The position numbers and the translations under genes are program-made. 64,000 nucleotides of DNA from Desmospora activa DSM 45169 (GTDB lineage Bacteria; Bacillota; Bacilli; Thermoactinomycetales; DSM-45169): assembly GCF_003046315.1 (NCBI RefSeq), contig NZ_PZZP01000001.1, positions 2,604,001-2,668,000 of the forward strand. The letters run 5' to 3'. The notes below the pieces were generated by a model. That model did not search any database. It was not told the DNA's origin and was given only the letters and a program-made list of their open reading frames with translations. This document shows positions 27,694 through 36,298 of this stretch, one piece after another (positions within the stretch are counted from its first letter, which is position 1; the number at the start of each line of letters is the position of its first letter).

Positions 27694-28542
27694 TTATATC
27701 CCTCCCCTTGTTTCAAAATAATCCCTCTTTAAATTCCGCATTTTACGAAAATTTCTCTGGTGAATCAAGCGGGACTCCGGGCAATCGTGGATATAGTAAT
27801 AATCCGTTAATGGCTTGGCCCAATCCTTTTCGTCGATTTCGGTTAAGATTTGTAAATAGCGCAGATCAGCCTGTTTTCGTTGAAACAATTCTTCTTGGGA
27901 GCGAATAACCCGACCATGCCCCGGAACCGCCCAATCAATTTGATGACGCGCTACGATTTGATCTAGCTTTAACAAAGTCGCTGCATAATCATGGGCATCG
28001 CCAAAAATAAAGGGAAACTCAACATTGGAGAGATAGTCGCCCAAAAATAAATGGGAATTCATGACAATCATCATGCTTTCATCAGTATGGCCCGCTGCTA
28101 GATAGAAGGTGAGTGTCGTATCTCCCACCTCTACGGTTTGACCATCGATGTCGATTTTGATATCCAGCTTAGGAAACATTAGCTCTGGAGGTTGAACATA
28201 ATATTGAATCCGTAGGCTATCCTTCGCTTGCGTCAACCTTTGCTTTTTTTCCTCTTCGGTCAACTGATCCATTTGTGAACTTCCAATCGTCGTGCTGCCC
28301 GTAAACGCTTGTCCACCCATAATGTGATCCCAATCCGCATGGGTAAACGCTACATACAATGGTCGCGATCCCCTGACATGTTCCACATACTCTTGCATGG
28401 CTTCAATATCACTGGGAAAAAAGCCCGCATCAATCACAAGAACCAAATCATCTGTCTCAACAACGGCTGCATTATATTGAAAGCCGTTAATGCTGTGAAA
28501 AACCCGCGTTCCTTTATGTATAAACAATCGTTGGCCACTCAA
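27694..28542 (-). CDS. MBL-fold metallo-hydrolase
   Basis: A 282-residue metallo-beta-lactamase-fold protein. The metal motif reads THADWDHIMGG, so the usual HxHxDH has Asp in place of the second His; later ligands appear as AAGHTDESM, FLGDYL and VPGHGRV. Such variants keep a dinuclear site but often change metal preference. The start is a TTG. It overlaps the ribosome site of the broken permease, so the two formed an operon; a role in nucleobase or related compound hydrolysis is only a guess. Confidence 0.8.
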   Translation of the reverse strand: MSGQRLFIHKGTRVFHSINGFQYNAAVVETDDLVLVIDAGFFPSDIEAMQEYVEHVRGSRPLYVAFTHADWDHIMGGQAFTGSTTIGSSQMDQLTEEEKKQRLTQAKDSLRIQYYVQPPELMFPKLDIKIDIDGQTVEVGDTTLTFYLAAGHTDESMMIVMNSHLFLGDYLSNVEFPFIFGDAHDYAATLLKLDQIVARHQIDWAVPGHGRVIRSQEELFQRKQADLRYLQILTEIDEKDWAKPLTDYYYIHDCPESRLIHQRNFRKMRNLKRDYFETRGGI

Positions 28543-28955
28543 TCTCTTTTCTCATTCCTTTCTATTCTGGGTTTTTAAACTCTTCATAACTCAGCACGGT
28601 TCTGTCACCATCAAGCAGTATAGTATAGGGGGAATGCTTTCTTCCCTAACACCCTCCTTATCTACAACGCATACCCTTCTCTTCCCTCCTGAATAAAAAC
28701 TTCTCCAATTAGTAATGAATCCCTTTTTTGCAAAAACCAAAAGAAGTATTCTGTTTTTGATTTATTTGAGGGATAGAAACTTACATGGAATTGCCCCCTT
28801 TTTGATCTAAGGGGGTAAGATGAGACGCAAACTAAAGTCATTGGGTAAAATATTGACAGGTACTAGTCCGTCACACAGTGTACATATAACCGTATAACCA
28901 GCAAACAGGAATCCATCCATCACACGGAGAATATGGGGCAACGGAGGGATCGATA
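28543..28955. other. intergenic stretch, no gene seen
   Basis: This 413-bp, AT-rich gap between divergent genes has no convincing coding frame. It holds a stem CCCCCTT/AAGGGGG near 28795-28816 without a U-tract, and a TTGACA near 28854 without a well-spaced -10. Confidence 0.5.
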
Positions 28956-29243
28956 ATGCGTCGATGGACCATGGAGGAGATTCGGGAAAGGGTGGAATCA
29001 CGGCAGAAAGAAACGGAGGAAGCCCTTTTGCGCATGCGTCAACATTGGGAGCAGACGGAAGGAAAACGACCGCGAAGACGAAATCGTCCACGAGATCCCG
29101 ATGAGATTCATTTATTGACGCTAATGGCAAAAAAAAATTGGGATGATGCAGTGAAAGCGGGTCACGTTCACTATGATCCGGAAAGACGGGTGTTGCGGAT
29201 TGAAAAATTGGTCAGAAGTTCGAGAGGAACTAACTCGTCTTAG
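28956..29243 (+). CDS. small helical protein preceding a nucleotidyltransferase-like gene
   Basis: A 95-residue, highly charged protein. The first 45 residues look like one long amphipathic helix (MEEIRERVESRQKETEEALL), followed by a basic patch KRPRRRNRPR and a compact C-terminus. GGAGGG sits seven bases before the ATG. Its end overlaps the next gene by about 70 bases in another frame, so the two are translationally coupled. It could be an antidote or partner for that protein. Not recognised. Confidence 0.65.
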   Translation: MRRWTMEEIRERVESRQKETEEALLRMRQHWEQTEGKRPRRRNRPRDPDEIHLLTLMAKKNWDDAVKAGHVHYDPERRVLRIEKLVRSSRGTNSS

Positions 29244-29754
29244 AGATCTTCCTCGCTTTGAAAAAATGACGGAAACAGCAGCCATTCTTACTGAACAATT
29301 GGAAGCCCATGGTATCACCCCTATCGTAGTAGGGGGATTATCAGTGGAGATCTATACTTTACAAGCATATACCACCCAGGATATCGATTTTGTGATGGAC
29401 GGTAGACACATCGCCGATGAAATCCTTACCGCTATCGGATTTATCCGTAAGGGGAAAGATTGGTGGCATCCGGACCTTCTAGTTTCCGTTGAAATTCCAG
29501 ATCACATTTTAGCAGGGGATCCATCAAAAATAACCACTGTGCCCGTAGGAATGAAAAAAATTAATGTGATCGGAATTGAAGACCTGATCTTGGACCGTCT
29601 ACGTGCCGCTGTCCATTGGAGAAGCCAAGAGGATCGCGAGTGGGGGTATCGGCTACTTCAATTGCATCATGATCAGCTCGACCTCACATATATCAGCAAA
29701 CAGTTGCAAACAAAAACCGAAGAAAAAGAATGGACCACCTGGATTAATGAATGA
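29173..29754 (+). CDS. nucleotidyltransferase-like protein (DUF6036 type)
   Basis: About 190 residues with a minimal nucleotidyltransferase core: VVGGLSVEIYTLQAY followed by TTQDIDFVM, the GG-S and DxD elements of the fold. GIEDLILDRLRAAVHWRSQEDRE near residue 140 is typical of MNT-type and AbiEii-type proteins. The start is uncertain: ATG 29173 lacks a ribosome site and TTG 29200 has GGGTG upstream. It overlaps the preceding small gene. A toxin or nucleotide-transfer activity is possible from the family but unproven. Confidence 0.7.
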   Translation: MIRKDGCCGLKNWSEVREELTRLRDLPRFEKMTETAAILTEQLEAHGITPIVVGGLSVEIYTLQAYTTQDIDFVMDGRHIADEILTAIGFIRKGKDWWHPDLLVSVEIPDHILAGDPSKITTVPVGMKKINVIGIEDLILDRLRAAVHWRSQEDREWGYRLLQLHHDQLDLTYISKQLQTKTEEKEWTTWINE

Positions 29755-29826
29755 AACAATCGGCTTTGATTGTCGCTCATTCCAAACGGATCGACATGTT
29801 TCTGATACCTATAACCTGTCCAAAAC

Positions 29827-29856
29827 AAAAAGAGCGGCGAACTCGCCGCTCTTTTT
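29827..29856. terminator. bidirectional terminator between the nucleotidyltransferase-like gene and acsA
   Basis: AAAAAGAGCGGCGA pairs with CGCCGCTCTTTTT around a 3-4 base loop, with T-runs for both strands. Confidence 0.9.
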
Positions 29857-29867
29857 AAACCGTCCCA

Positions 29868-31586
29868 TCAATCTTCCATCGTCGACAAATCTCCGGTGGG
29901 CAGATCCAGCTCCCACGCTTTTAGCACCCGGCGCATAATTTTACCACTGCGGGTTTTAGGCAGTTTATCTTTAAAATCGATCTCCCTGGGAGCGGCGTGG
30001 GCTGCTAAGCCTTCCTTCACAAAGACGCGAATCTCCTCCTTCAGTTCATCGGAGGCTTCATATCCTTTGCGCAGGGAAATAAATGCCTTAATAATTTCAC
30101 CCCGAACCGGATCCGGTTTGCCGATGACACCCGCTTCAGCCACAGCCGGGTGCTCCACCAGTTTGCTCTCCACTTCAAAGGGACCCACCCGCTCACCGGA
30201 GGTATTAATCACATCATCGATCCGCCCCTGGAACCAGAAGTATCCGTCTTCGTCCCTGTAAGCGGAGTCGCCGGAGACATACCAACCGGGGATACGGAAG
30301 TACTCATTATATTTTGCTTCGTTTTTCCAGATGGCGCGCATCATAGATGGCCAGGGTGTGCGGATGGCCAGGTTACCCATGCGGTATGGCGGCAGTTCAT
30401 TTCCGGCATCGTCGATGATCGCCGCTTTTACCCCAGGAAAGGGACGCCCCATGGAACCCGGTTTCATCACCATCTGCGGATAATTGGAGATCAAGATTCC
30501 ACCGGTTTCCGTCATCCACCAGTTATCGTGAATGCGCCGGTTAAACGCATCCAGGCCCCAACGAACCACCTCAGGATTTAACGGTTCACCTACACTCAAG
30601 ATGTGGCGCACACGGGATAGATCGTATTTTTTCACCAAATCGGCTCCCGCTCCCATCAACATGCGGAAAGCCGTAGGGGCACTGTACCAGACCGTGACCC
30701 GATTTTCCTCTAATGTTTGATACCAGTCTTGGGGACTGAAGCGACCCCCGCGGATCACATTGGTCACTCCGTTGAGCCAAGGTGCAAAAATGCCGTAGGA
30801 GGTTCCGGTCACCCAACCGGGGTCCGCTGTACACCAATAGATATCATCTTTCTGAAGATCCAACACCCATTTACCGGTCTGATAGTGCTGGATCATGGCG
30901 TTATGAACATGGAGCACTCCTTTGGGCTTGCCGGTAGATCCGGAAGTATAATGGATGATCATCGGATCTTCCCGGTCCATCCACTCGATCGCAAGCTCTG
31001 TCGATGCGGCCGCCATCTCTTTTTCAAAGTGATAGTAGCCCCCCGTCAATTCTCCGGTCGAACCCACCAGAATAATGTGCTTCAAGGCAGGCAGCTCATC
31101 CACCGGAACCCGCTCCAATAACTGTGGCGTCGTTACCAATGCGACCGCTTCGCTGTCCTCCAGCCGGTCCCGCACAGCTCCCTCCATAAAGGCTTCAAAC
31201 AACGGACCGACAATCGCTCCCACTTTTAAGATCCCCAGAAAACTAAAATAAAGTTCCGGTGTTCGCGGCATAAAGATAAAGACGCGTTCCCCTTTTTGTA
31301 TGCCGATTTTTTTTAATACATTTCCAAATCGATTGGACTGATCCCGCATCTGTTGGAATGTGTAGGACTCTTTACGATTGGGGTCACTGTAATGTAAGGC
31401 GACTTGATCCCGTCGCTCCGTTTCCGTATGGCGATCAATCGCTTCATGAGCAGCATTCACTTTTCCTGTCCGATACCAGGAGAATGCTTTTTCCGCCTCT
31501 TTCCAATCAAAAGTTTCATAAGCCTCTTCATAAGAGCCGAGATTGTTATCGGTCGTCATCCGATCAATCGTTTCCGCTTGTTTCAT
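29868..31586 (-). CDS. acsA: acetyl-CoA synthetase
   Basis: A 572-residue AMP-forming ligase that makes acetyl-CoA from acetate. The nucleotide-binding motif YTSGSTGKPKGV is near residue 210. The C-terminal catalytic lysine is in LPKTRSGKIMRR, the site that AcuA-type enzymes acetylate in relatives. The start at ATG 31586 follows GGAGGG by six bases. It is divergent from acuA-acuC, the genes for its own inactivation and reactivation, and has a cre in its 5' region, so CcpA control is likely. Confidence 0.95.
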   Translation of the reverse strand: MKQAETIDRMTTDNNLGSYEEAYETFDWKEAEKAFSWYRTGKVNAAHEAIDRHTETERRDQVALHYSDPNRKESYTFQQMRDQSNRFGNVLKKIGIQKGERVFIFMPRTPELYFSFLGILKVGAIVGPLFEAFMEGAVRDRLEDSEAVALVTTPQLLERVPVDELPALKHIILVGSTGELTGGYYHFEKEMAAASTELAIEWMDREDPMIIHYTSGSTGKPKGVLHVHNAMIQHYQTGKWVLDLQKDDIYWCTADPGWVTGTSYGIFAPWLNGVTNVIRGGRFSPQDWYQTLEENRVTVWYSAPTAFRMLMGAGADLVKKYDLSRVRHILSVGEPLNPEVVRWGLDAFNRRIHDNWWMTETGGILISNYPQMVMKPGSMGRPFPGVKAAIIDDAGNELPPYRMGNLAIRTPWPSMMRAIWKNEAKYNEYFRIPGWYVSGDSAYRDEDGYFWFQGRIDDVINTSGERVGPFEVESKLVEHPAVAEAGVIGKPDPVRGEIIKAFISLRKGYEASDELKEEIRVFVKEGLAAHAAPREIDFKDKLPKTRSGKIMRRVLKAWELDLPTGDLSTMED

Positions 31587-31784
31587 TGGAAGCCCTCCAA
31601 TCAGATTGGATTTACACGGAAATCCATCAATTCCGGCAAATCGAATGAAAGCGCCTTCAACCAACAGTGTAACACTCCATATACAGCCTGATCGCTCTTG
31701 TGTCCATTAGTCAGTCCTGATCGTTTTTTCTAACCATCACCCAAGTTTGAAATGCGGACATAAACCGAGTTTTCGCTCGATTTA

Positions 31785-31798
31785 TGAGAACGGTTTCA
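31785..31798. promoter_or_regulatory. cre site of acsA
   Basis: TGAGAACGGTTTCA matches TGNAANCGNTTNCA except for one G. It lies at about +6 to +19 of the predicted acsA transcript, a position where CcpA blocks transcription. An inverted repeat, CATAAACCGAG/CTCGATTTATG (31759-31787), touches it. CcpA control of acsA is known in B. subtilis; here it is inferred. Confidence 0.7.
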
Positions 31799-31810
31799 AA
31801 CTTTTTATTA

Positions 31811-31838
31811 ATGATACCACATTTGTCCCCTATGCCAA
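31811..31838 (-). promoter_or_regulatory. acsA promoter
   Basis: On the minus strand TTGGCA (31838-31833) and TATCAT (31816-31811) are 16 bp apart. The predicted 5' UTR is about 220 nt. Confidence 0.55.
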
Positions 31839-31968
31839 AAGGGTTACATTGCTTTCGGCATCGTGGATTCCAATTCAATTTTGATCCCGCTGACAGCCGA
31901 TCACCCGTTATAATGGATAAAAGACGATTTCTCTTCGCACTTGCACGAAATTTTTGGAGGTGGTAGCG

Positions 31969-32601
31969 CTGGAACATCGAAAAAAATATTACGCAGAAAC
32001 CTTACCCGCATCGGAAGGCGACTTAGTGGTGGAAGGCCCGGTCCTTCCGGATCGGTTGAAATATTATTCCTTTCATGAAGGCTTGGTCGCTTTTCGACCA
32101 CCAGAAGAGCAACAGGAAGCGCTCATCGGCATCGCCGGACTGGCGGAAGGCCGCATTATCATCGCCCGTACCGCCAACGAGATTGTCGGTTATGTCACTT
32201 ATCTGCATCCAGATCCGCTGGAACATTGGTCCAAAGGAAATATGGAAGATTTGTTGGAGTTGGGAGCGATCGAGGTAGCTGCTCCCTATCGCAAGTATGG
32301 AGTAGCAAAGGCGTTGTTGGGCGTCTCTTTTCGCGATCCCTATATGGAGAACTATATCGTCATTTCCACGGAATATTATTGGCACTGGGATTTAAAAGGG
32401 ACCGGTCTATCAGTGTGGGAATATCGTAGAGTGATGGAAAAAGTGATGTCTAGCGCTGGTTTGGAGTGGGTGGCTACCGATGATCCTGAAATTACCGCCC
32501 ATCCCGCCAACTGCCTGATGGCCCGCTTCGGCAAACATGTCCCTCAATCCTCAGTGGAAAAGTTTGACCGCCTGCGCTTCCGCTTCCGCATTTTATATTA
32601 A
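31969..32601 (+). CDS. acuA: acetoin utilization protein AcuA (AcsA acetyltransferase)
   Basis: The 210-residue product is a GNAT enzyme that acetylates and switches off acetyl-CoA synthetase. It matches B. subtilis AcuA closely, including AFRPP-EQ-EAL, GLAEGRIIIAR, GNMEDLLELGAIEV and TEYYWHWDLKG. The family begins M-E-H, and here the codon before GAA CAT is CTG, six bases after a near-perfect ribosome site GGAGGTG. A TTG 15 bases upstream would lie inside the ribosome site. I therefore propose CTG as the start. acuC follows directly; acuB is missing. Confidence 0.93.
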   Translation: MEHRKKYYAETLPASEGDLVVEGPVLPDRLKYYSFHEGLVAFRPPEEQQEALIGIAGLAEGRIIIARTANEIVGYVTYLHPDPLEHWSKGNMEDLLELGAIEVAAPYRKYGVAKALLGVSFRDPYMENYIVISTEYYWHWDLKGTGLSVWEYRRVMEKVMSSAGLEWVATDDPEITAHPANCLMARFGKHVPQSSVEKFDRLRFRFRILY

Positions 32602-32697
32602 ATGGTCATAAAGGATGACGGATGATCGATGTGGAAGAATTGAAGGGTAGTACAAAAAAATGACCCGATTGAATTCACCGTAGAGGAGGCTTCACAT

Positions 32698-33864
32698 ATG
32701 GAGTCCGCACGGTTCGTCTATAGCGACGACTTTTTAAAGTACCGCTTTCATGATACCCACCCTTTTAACAACAAGCGATTGGAATTGACACTTGCATTGA
32801 TACGTTCCTTTGGACTCCTGGCTGCGGAGCACCTAATTCCACCGCGTATGGCGACGGAAGAGGAGTTGGCTCTCGTTCACACGCCGGAATATATTGACAT
32901 TGTCAAACAAGCGGATCGTGAAACGATCCCCGTTGAGCGGCTGCAGGAATATGGGTTACACACCGAAGACAACCCCGTCTTTCCCGGCATCTATCAAGCA
33001 GCCACCCTGGTGGTGGGGGGAACGCTGACAGCGGCGGAAGCGGTGATGAGGGGTCACTGCTCCCACGCTCTCAACCTTTCCGGAGGGCTTCACCACGCTC
33101 TTCGGGGAAAGGCTTCTGGTTTTTGCATCTTTAATGATGCTTCTGTTGCAATCGCTTACTTGCGCAAAAATTATGACGCCCGCATCATGTATATCGATAC
33201 CGATGCACACCACGGCGATGGGGTGCAATGGGCTTTTTACGACGATCCCCATGTAATGACCGTATCCCTCCACGAAACGGGACGATATTTGTTCCCTGGG
33301 ACGGGAAATGTGTATGAACGAGGAACAGATATCGGACTGGGCACCTGTGTCAATGTGCCCTTGGATGCCTTTACCGAGGATGAATCCTGGCTGCACGCCT
33401 TTGAAAAAGTGGTACCCTCAGCGATTAAGCAATTCCGTCCTGACGTTATTCTTTCCCAGCACGGCTGTGACGCCCACCGCTTTGATCCGCTTACCCACCT
33501 GTCCGCCACCATGCGCATCTATCATGAAATTCCCAGGCGCATTCACCAGTTGGCTCACACCTATACCGCGGGACGATGGATTGCTGTGGGCGGTGGCGGC
33601 TACGATATCTGGCGGGTGGTTCCACGTGCCTGGACGCTTCTGTGGGCGGAACTGTCCGATCAACGATTAGATGACCAGGACCTTCCCACTGATTGGGTTC
33701 AACGGTGGCAAACGGAAAGCCCCCACCCTTTACCGACACGATTACTAGATCCAGAAGGAATGTTTCAACCAATTCCACGGAGAGAAGAGATTTCCCGCAA
33801 AAATGCAATCATTACGCAACAAGTATCCCAATATTTCAACAGTGATAAGGCCTGTGGCCAGTGA
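32698..33864 (+). CDS. acuC: acetoin utilization protein AcuC (AcsA deacetylase)
   Basis: A 388-residue class I/II histone-deacetylase-fold enzyme that restores acetylated AcsA. Zinc and charge-relay motifs are visible: NLSGGLHHALRGKASGFCIFND, YIDTDAHHGDGVQWAF and GCDAHRFDPLTHLS. GAGGAGG precedes the ATG by eight bases. It is cotranscribed with acuA after a 96-bp gap that in B. subtilis holds acuB, which is absent here. Confidence 0.95.
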   Translation: MESARFVYSDDFLKYRFHDTHPFNNKRLELTLALIRSFGLLAAEHLIPPRMATEEELALVHTPEYIDIVKQADRETIPVERLQEYGLHTEDNPVFPGIYQAATLVVGGTLTAAEAVMRGHCSHALNLSGGLHHALRGKASGFCIFNDASVAIAYLRKNYDARIMYIDTDAHHGDGVQWAFYDDPHVMTVSLHETGRYLFPGTGNVYERGTDIGLGTCVNVPLDAFTEDESWLHAFEKVVPSAIKQFRPDVILSQHGCDAHRFDPLTHLSATMRIYHEIPRRIHQLAHTYTAGRWIAVGGGGYDIWRVVPRAWTLLWAELSDQRLDDQDLPTDWVQRWQTESPHPLPTRLLDPEGMFQPIPRREEISRKNAIITQQVSQYFNSDKACGQ

Positions 33865-34018
33865 AAAAATTGCACGAGAATATTTTCGCCTGTTGAAACC
33901 AACACCAATAGTGAGTAGAAGACGGCAAGCCACCTGCCTGTTAGGGACCGATGGTGCGATGCTTACACGGCATAGCCTGTCTCCCAGTAGTGCGATCGCT
34001 TTGAGAGGAGGGATAACA

Positions 34019-34210
34019 ATGGAGATCTGCCGATTTTGGGGGCCGGGCGGAGATCGTTTCGCACAGCAGCTGGTTGCACGAGGAATCGCGGTTCAGATGG
34101 TAGAAACGGGATATGAAGCGATTTTCCCCGATGAAAGAACCATGGAAACCTGCTTATGTGAGGCACAAGCGGTAACGGATGAAAGAGTCTTTTTTCGCAG
34201 TGACGATTGA
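34019..34210 (+). CDS. hypothetical protein, 63 residues
   Basis: A 63-residue soluble protein beginning MEICRFWGPGGDRFAQQL and ending in an acidic tail. GGAGGG lies six bases before the ATG, much better than for the longer frame that opens inside acuC. A hairpin terminator follows at once. It could be the last gene of the acuA-acuC run. I do not recognise it. Confidence 0.6.
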   Translation: MEICRFWGPGGDRFAQQLVARGIAVQMVETGYEAIFPDERTMETCLCEAQAVTDERVFFRSDD

Positions 34211-34221
34211 CAGACAGAATA

Positions 34222-34250
34222 AACCCGTCAGCCCCTGGGACTGACGGGTT
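34222..34250. terminator. terminator between the 63-residue gene and mtnN
   Basis: AACCCGTCAG pairs with CTGACGGGTT. On the minus strand it is followed by TTTATTC, on the plus strand by ATCATT, so both converging genes may use it. Confidence 0.7.
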
Positions 34251-34304
34251 ATCATTACTGACTACAAGATGCTTTCCCCGAACTATGACGGGATTGCGCT
34301 CGCA

Positions 34305-35009
34305 TTATATCGGTTTCTGTGCAAGCATATCCTTGACGATTCCGTTGGAACGGCGGGCAGCAACGGCAGCAAATTCTTGAAAGTTGACATCGGCGGAATG
34401 ATCCGCCCGATCGGACATGGAACGGATCACGACAAAGGGAACGTCGTTTAAGTGGCAAACATGAGCGACGGCGGCTCCTTCCATCTCCACACAAACCCCG
34501 TTTAACTGCTCGCGCAATTGACGGACCGTTTCTTGATCTGCGATAAATTGGTCACCGGAGAGTACTTTTCCTGTAATCGCACGCCCTTCCGTCCAGGCGG
34601 ACGCCGCTTTTTCCGCCAATTGAATCCATGTGGGATCCGCCGGAAACTCCGAGGTCTCCTGAAACGGAATCACTCCTTTGTCCAGTCCCAGTGGAGTAAC
34701 ATCGACATCATGTTGTTGGCAAGAGGATGAGACCACGATATCACCGATCTCCAGTTCCGGATCTAATGCCCCCGCCACACCGGTAAAGATGACAGCTTCT
34801 ATTTGAAAGCGATCGATCAGTACCTGTGTACAGACGGCTGCATTTACTTTACCCACCCCAGAACGGCAGATCACCACAGAACGATCGACCAGCCGTCCGA
34901 TGTAGAATGATATCCCCGCATGCTCTTCCGTTCGTTCCTGCTCCATTTCCTTCAAAAAAAGGGCGATCTCCTCCTCCATCGCCCCAATGATACCAATCGG
35001 TTTCTCCAT
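34305..35009 (-). CDS. mtnN: 5'-methylthioadenosine/S-adenosylhomocysteine nucleosidase
   Basis: A 234-residue hydrolase that removes adenine from MTA and SAH in methionine salvage and SAM recycling. Family motifs are IGIIGAMEEEIALF at the N-terminus, FTGVAGALDPELEIGDIVVSS and VEMEGAAVAHVC (the purine-contacting Glu region) with VIRSMSDRAD near the end. AGGAG precedes ATG by eight bases. It starts 11 bp after ccpA, so the two are probably cotranscribed, an unusual pairing. Confidence 0.94.
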   Translation of the reverse strand: MEKPIGIIGAMEEEIALFLKEMEQERTEEHAGISFYIGRLVDRSVVICRSGVGKVNAAVCTQVLIDRFQIEAVIFTGVAGALDPELEIGDIVVSSSCQQHDVDVTPLGLDKGVIPFQETSEFPADPTWIQLAEKAASAWTEGRAITGKVLSGDQFIADQETVRQLREQLNGVCVEMEGAAVAHVCHLNDVPFVVIRSMSDRADHSADVNFQEFAAVAARRSNGIVKDMLAQKPI

Positions 35010-35020
35010 GCTTTCTTCTC

Positions 35021-36049
35021 CTATTCTTCCTTTAGACGAGTGGAGTCGGCCAGTCGCAGTCGATGCGGCAACACCACTTCGTTCTCTTCAATCGTTTCGT
35101 CGTTCATATACTTGGTCAACAATCGCATTGCCACGGCACCGATATCATACATCGGTACGGAAACCGTACTTAACAGCGGCCGCACCTGCGACGCTAACGG
35201 CGTATTGTCAAAGCCGATCACCGACACATCGTCTGGCACTTTCAGCCCCTGATCCTGGGCGGCATGAATCGCACCTACCGCCATCTCATCGTTGACGGCA
35301 AAAATCGCAGTCGGCGCATCCTCCATTGCCAGTAGCTCCTTAGCCGCCTCCAAACCAGAATCATAGCGGTAGTTACCGAGACGCACCCATTGATCGTTAA
35401 AGGCAATCCCCTCTTCCGCCAAGGCTTCTTTATATCCCTGGTAACGGGGATAGCCGATAATCGGGTCGGTTAACGGTCCTCCCAACAGACCGATGCGTTC
35501 ATGTCCTTCCTGGATCAACACTTGGGTCGCTTCTTTGGCTGCCCCTACTTGGTCGATGGTTACATAAGGACGGCTTTTCTCTACCTCGTCAAACGTAGCC
35601 GCCAGTACAATCGGCACTTGGGCCCCAGCAAATATTTCCCGATGCTCCTGTGTCACTTCGCCACCCAAAAACAACAGTCCATCCACCTGTTTTTCCAACA
35701 GCGCTTCAGTTAGTTGCAGTTCTTTATCCTTTTGCAGATCGGAGTTACACAACATAATGTTGTAGTGATACATATTGGCGATATCTTCAATTCCCCGTGT
35801 CAATTCGGCAAAAAAAGCGTAAGAGATGTCAGGGATGACGACTCCGACTGTCGTCGTTCGCTTACTTGCCAACCCGCGGGCAACCGCATTGGGACGATAC
35901 CCCATCTGGCGGATCGTTTCCAACACCTTTTTACGGGTGACCGGCTTTACATTGGGATTGCCGTTAACCACACGGGAAACAGTTGCCATCGATACACCCG
36001 CTTCACGGGCAACATCATAAATCGTAATCGTTTCTCTTTTTTTCCCCAT
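35021..36049 (-). CDS. ccpA: catabolite control protein A
   Basis: A 342-residue LacI-family regulator that, with phosphorylated HPr-Ser, binds cre sites to control carbon catabolism. The DNA-binding region [20 protein letters not shown], hinge [35 protein letters not shown] and the C-terminal [16 protein letters not shown] are near-identical to B. subtilis CcpA. The start could be ATG 36049 or 36064; ribosome sites are weak for both. It lies between aroA and mtnN; aroA-ccpA adjacency is also found in Bacillus. Confidence 0.95.
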   Translation of the reverse strand: MGKKRETITIYDVAREAGVSMATVSRVVNGNPNVKPVTRKKVLETIRQMGYRPNAVARGLASKRTTTVGVVIPDISYAFFAELTRGIEDIANMYHYNIMLCNSDLQKDKELQLTEALLEKQVDGLLFLGGEVTQEHREIFAGAQVPIVLAATFDEVEKSRPYVTIDQVGAAKEATQVLIQEGHERIGLLGGPLTDPIIGYPRYQGYKEALAEEGIAFNDQWVRLGNYRYDSGLEAAKELLAMEDAPTAIFAVNDEMAVGAIHAAQDQGLKVPDDVSVIGFDNTPLASQVRPLLSTVSVPMYDIGAVAMRLLTKYMNDETIEENEVVLPHRLRLADSTRLKEE

Positions 36050-36210
36050 TGGATCCACATCCATTTGGTTTGATTTTCCGCTGTTCTTATAAGAATACGA
36101 TAAATTCCATCTCCATGCAAAGGATGTCCACCTTGGAAGAACACCTTTTCAAAAAAATATCGTTCCCTCAACAAAGGCTGTCCATCCCTTGTTTGCGCTA
36201 CTTTTACAAG

Positions 36211-36242
36211 AAAAAGGGACTGGCTGAATAATAGCCGGTCCC
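36211..36242 (-). terminator. aroA terminator
   Basis: GGGACCGGCT pairs with AGCCAGTCCC (one G-T) around a 6-7 base loop, followed by TTTTTC on the minus strand. It implies that ccpA also has its own promoter. Confidence 0.75.
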
Positions 36243-36298
36243 CCATTAAAATTACCAAAATCGTCAACAAATCTAACATGATTCCGACATATAGTCCG

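Noticed and set aside
33803-34018. 72-codon extension of the 63-residue gene into acuC
   Set aside because: Overlaps acuC and lacks a ribosome site; GGAGGG marks ATG 34019.
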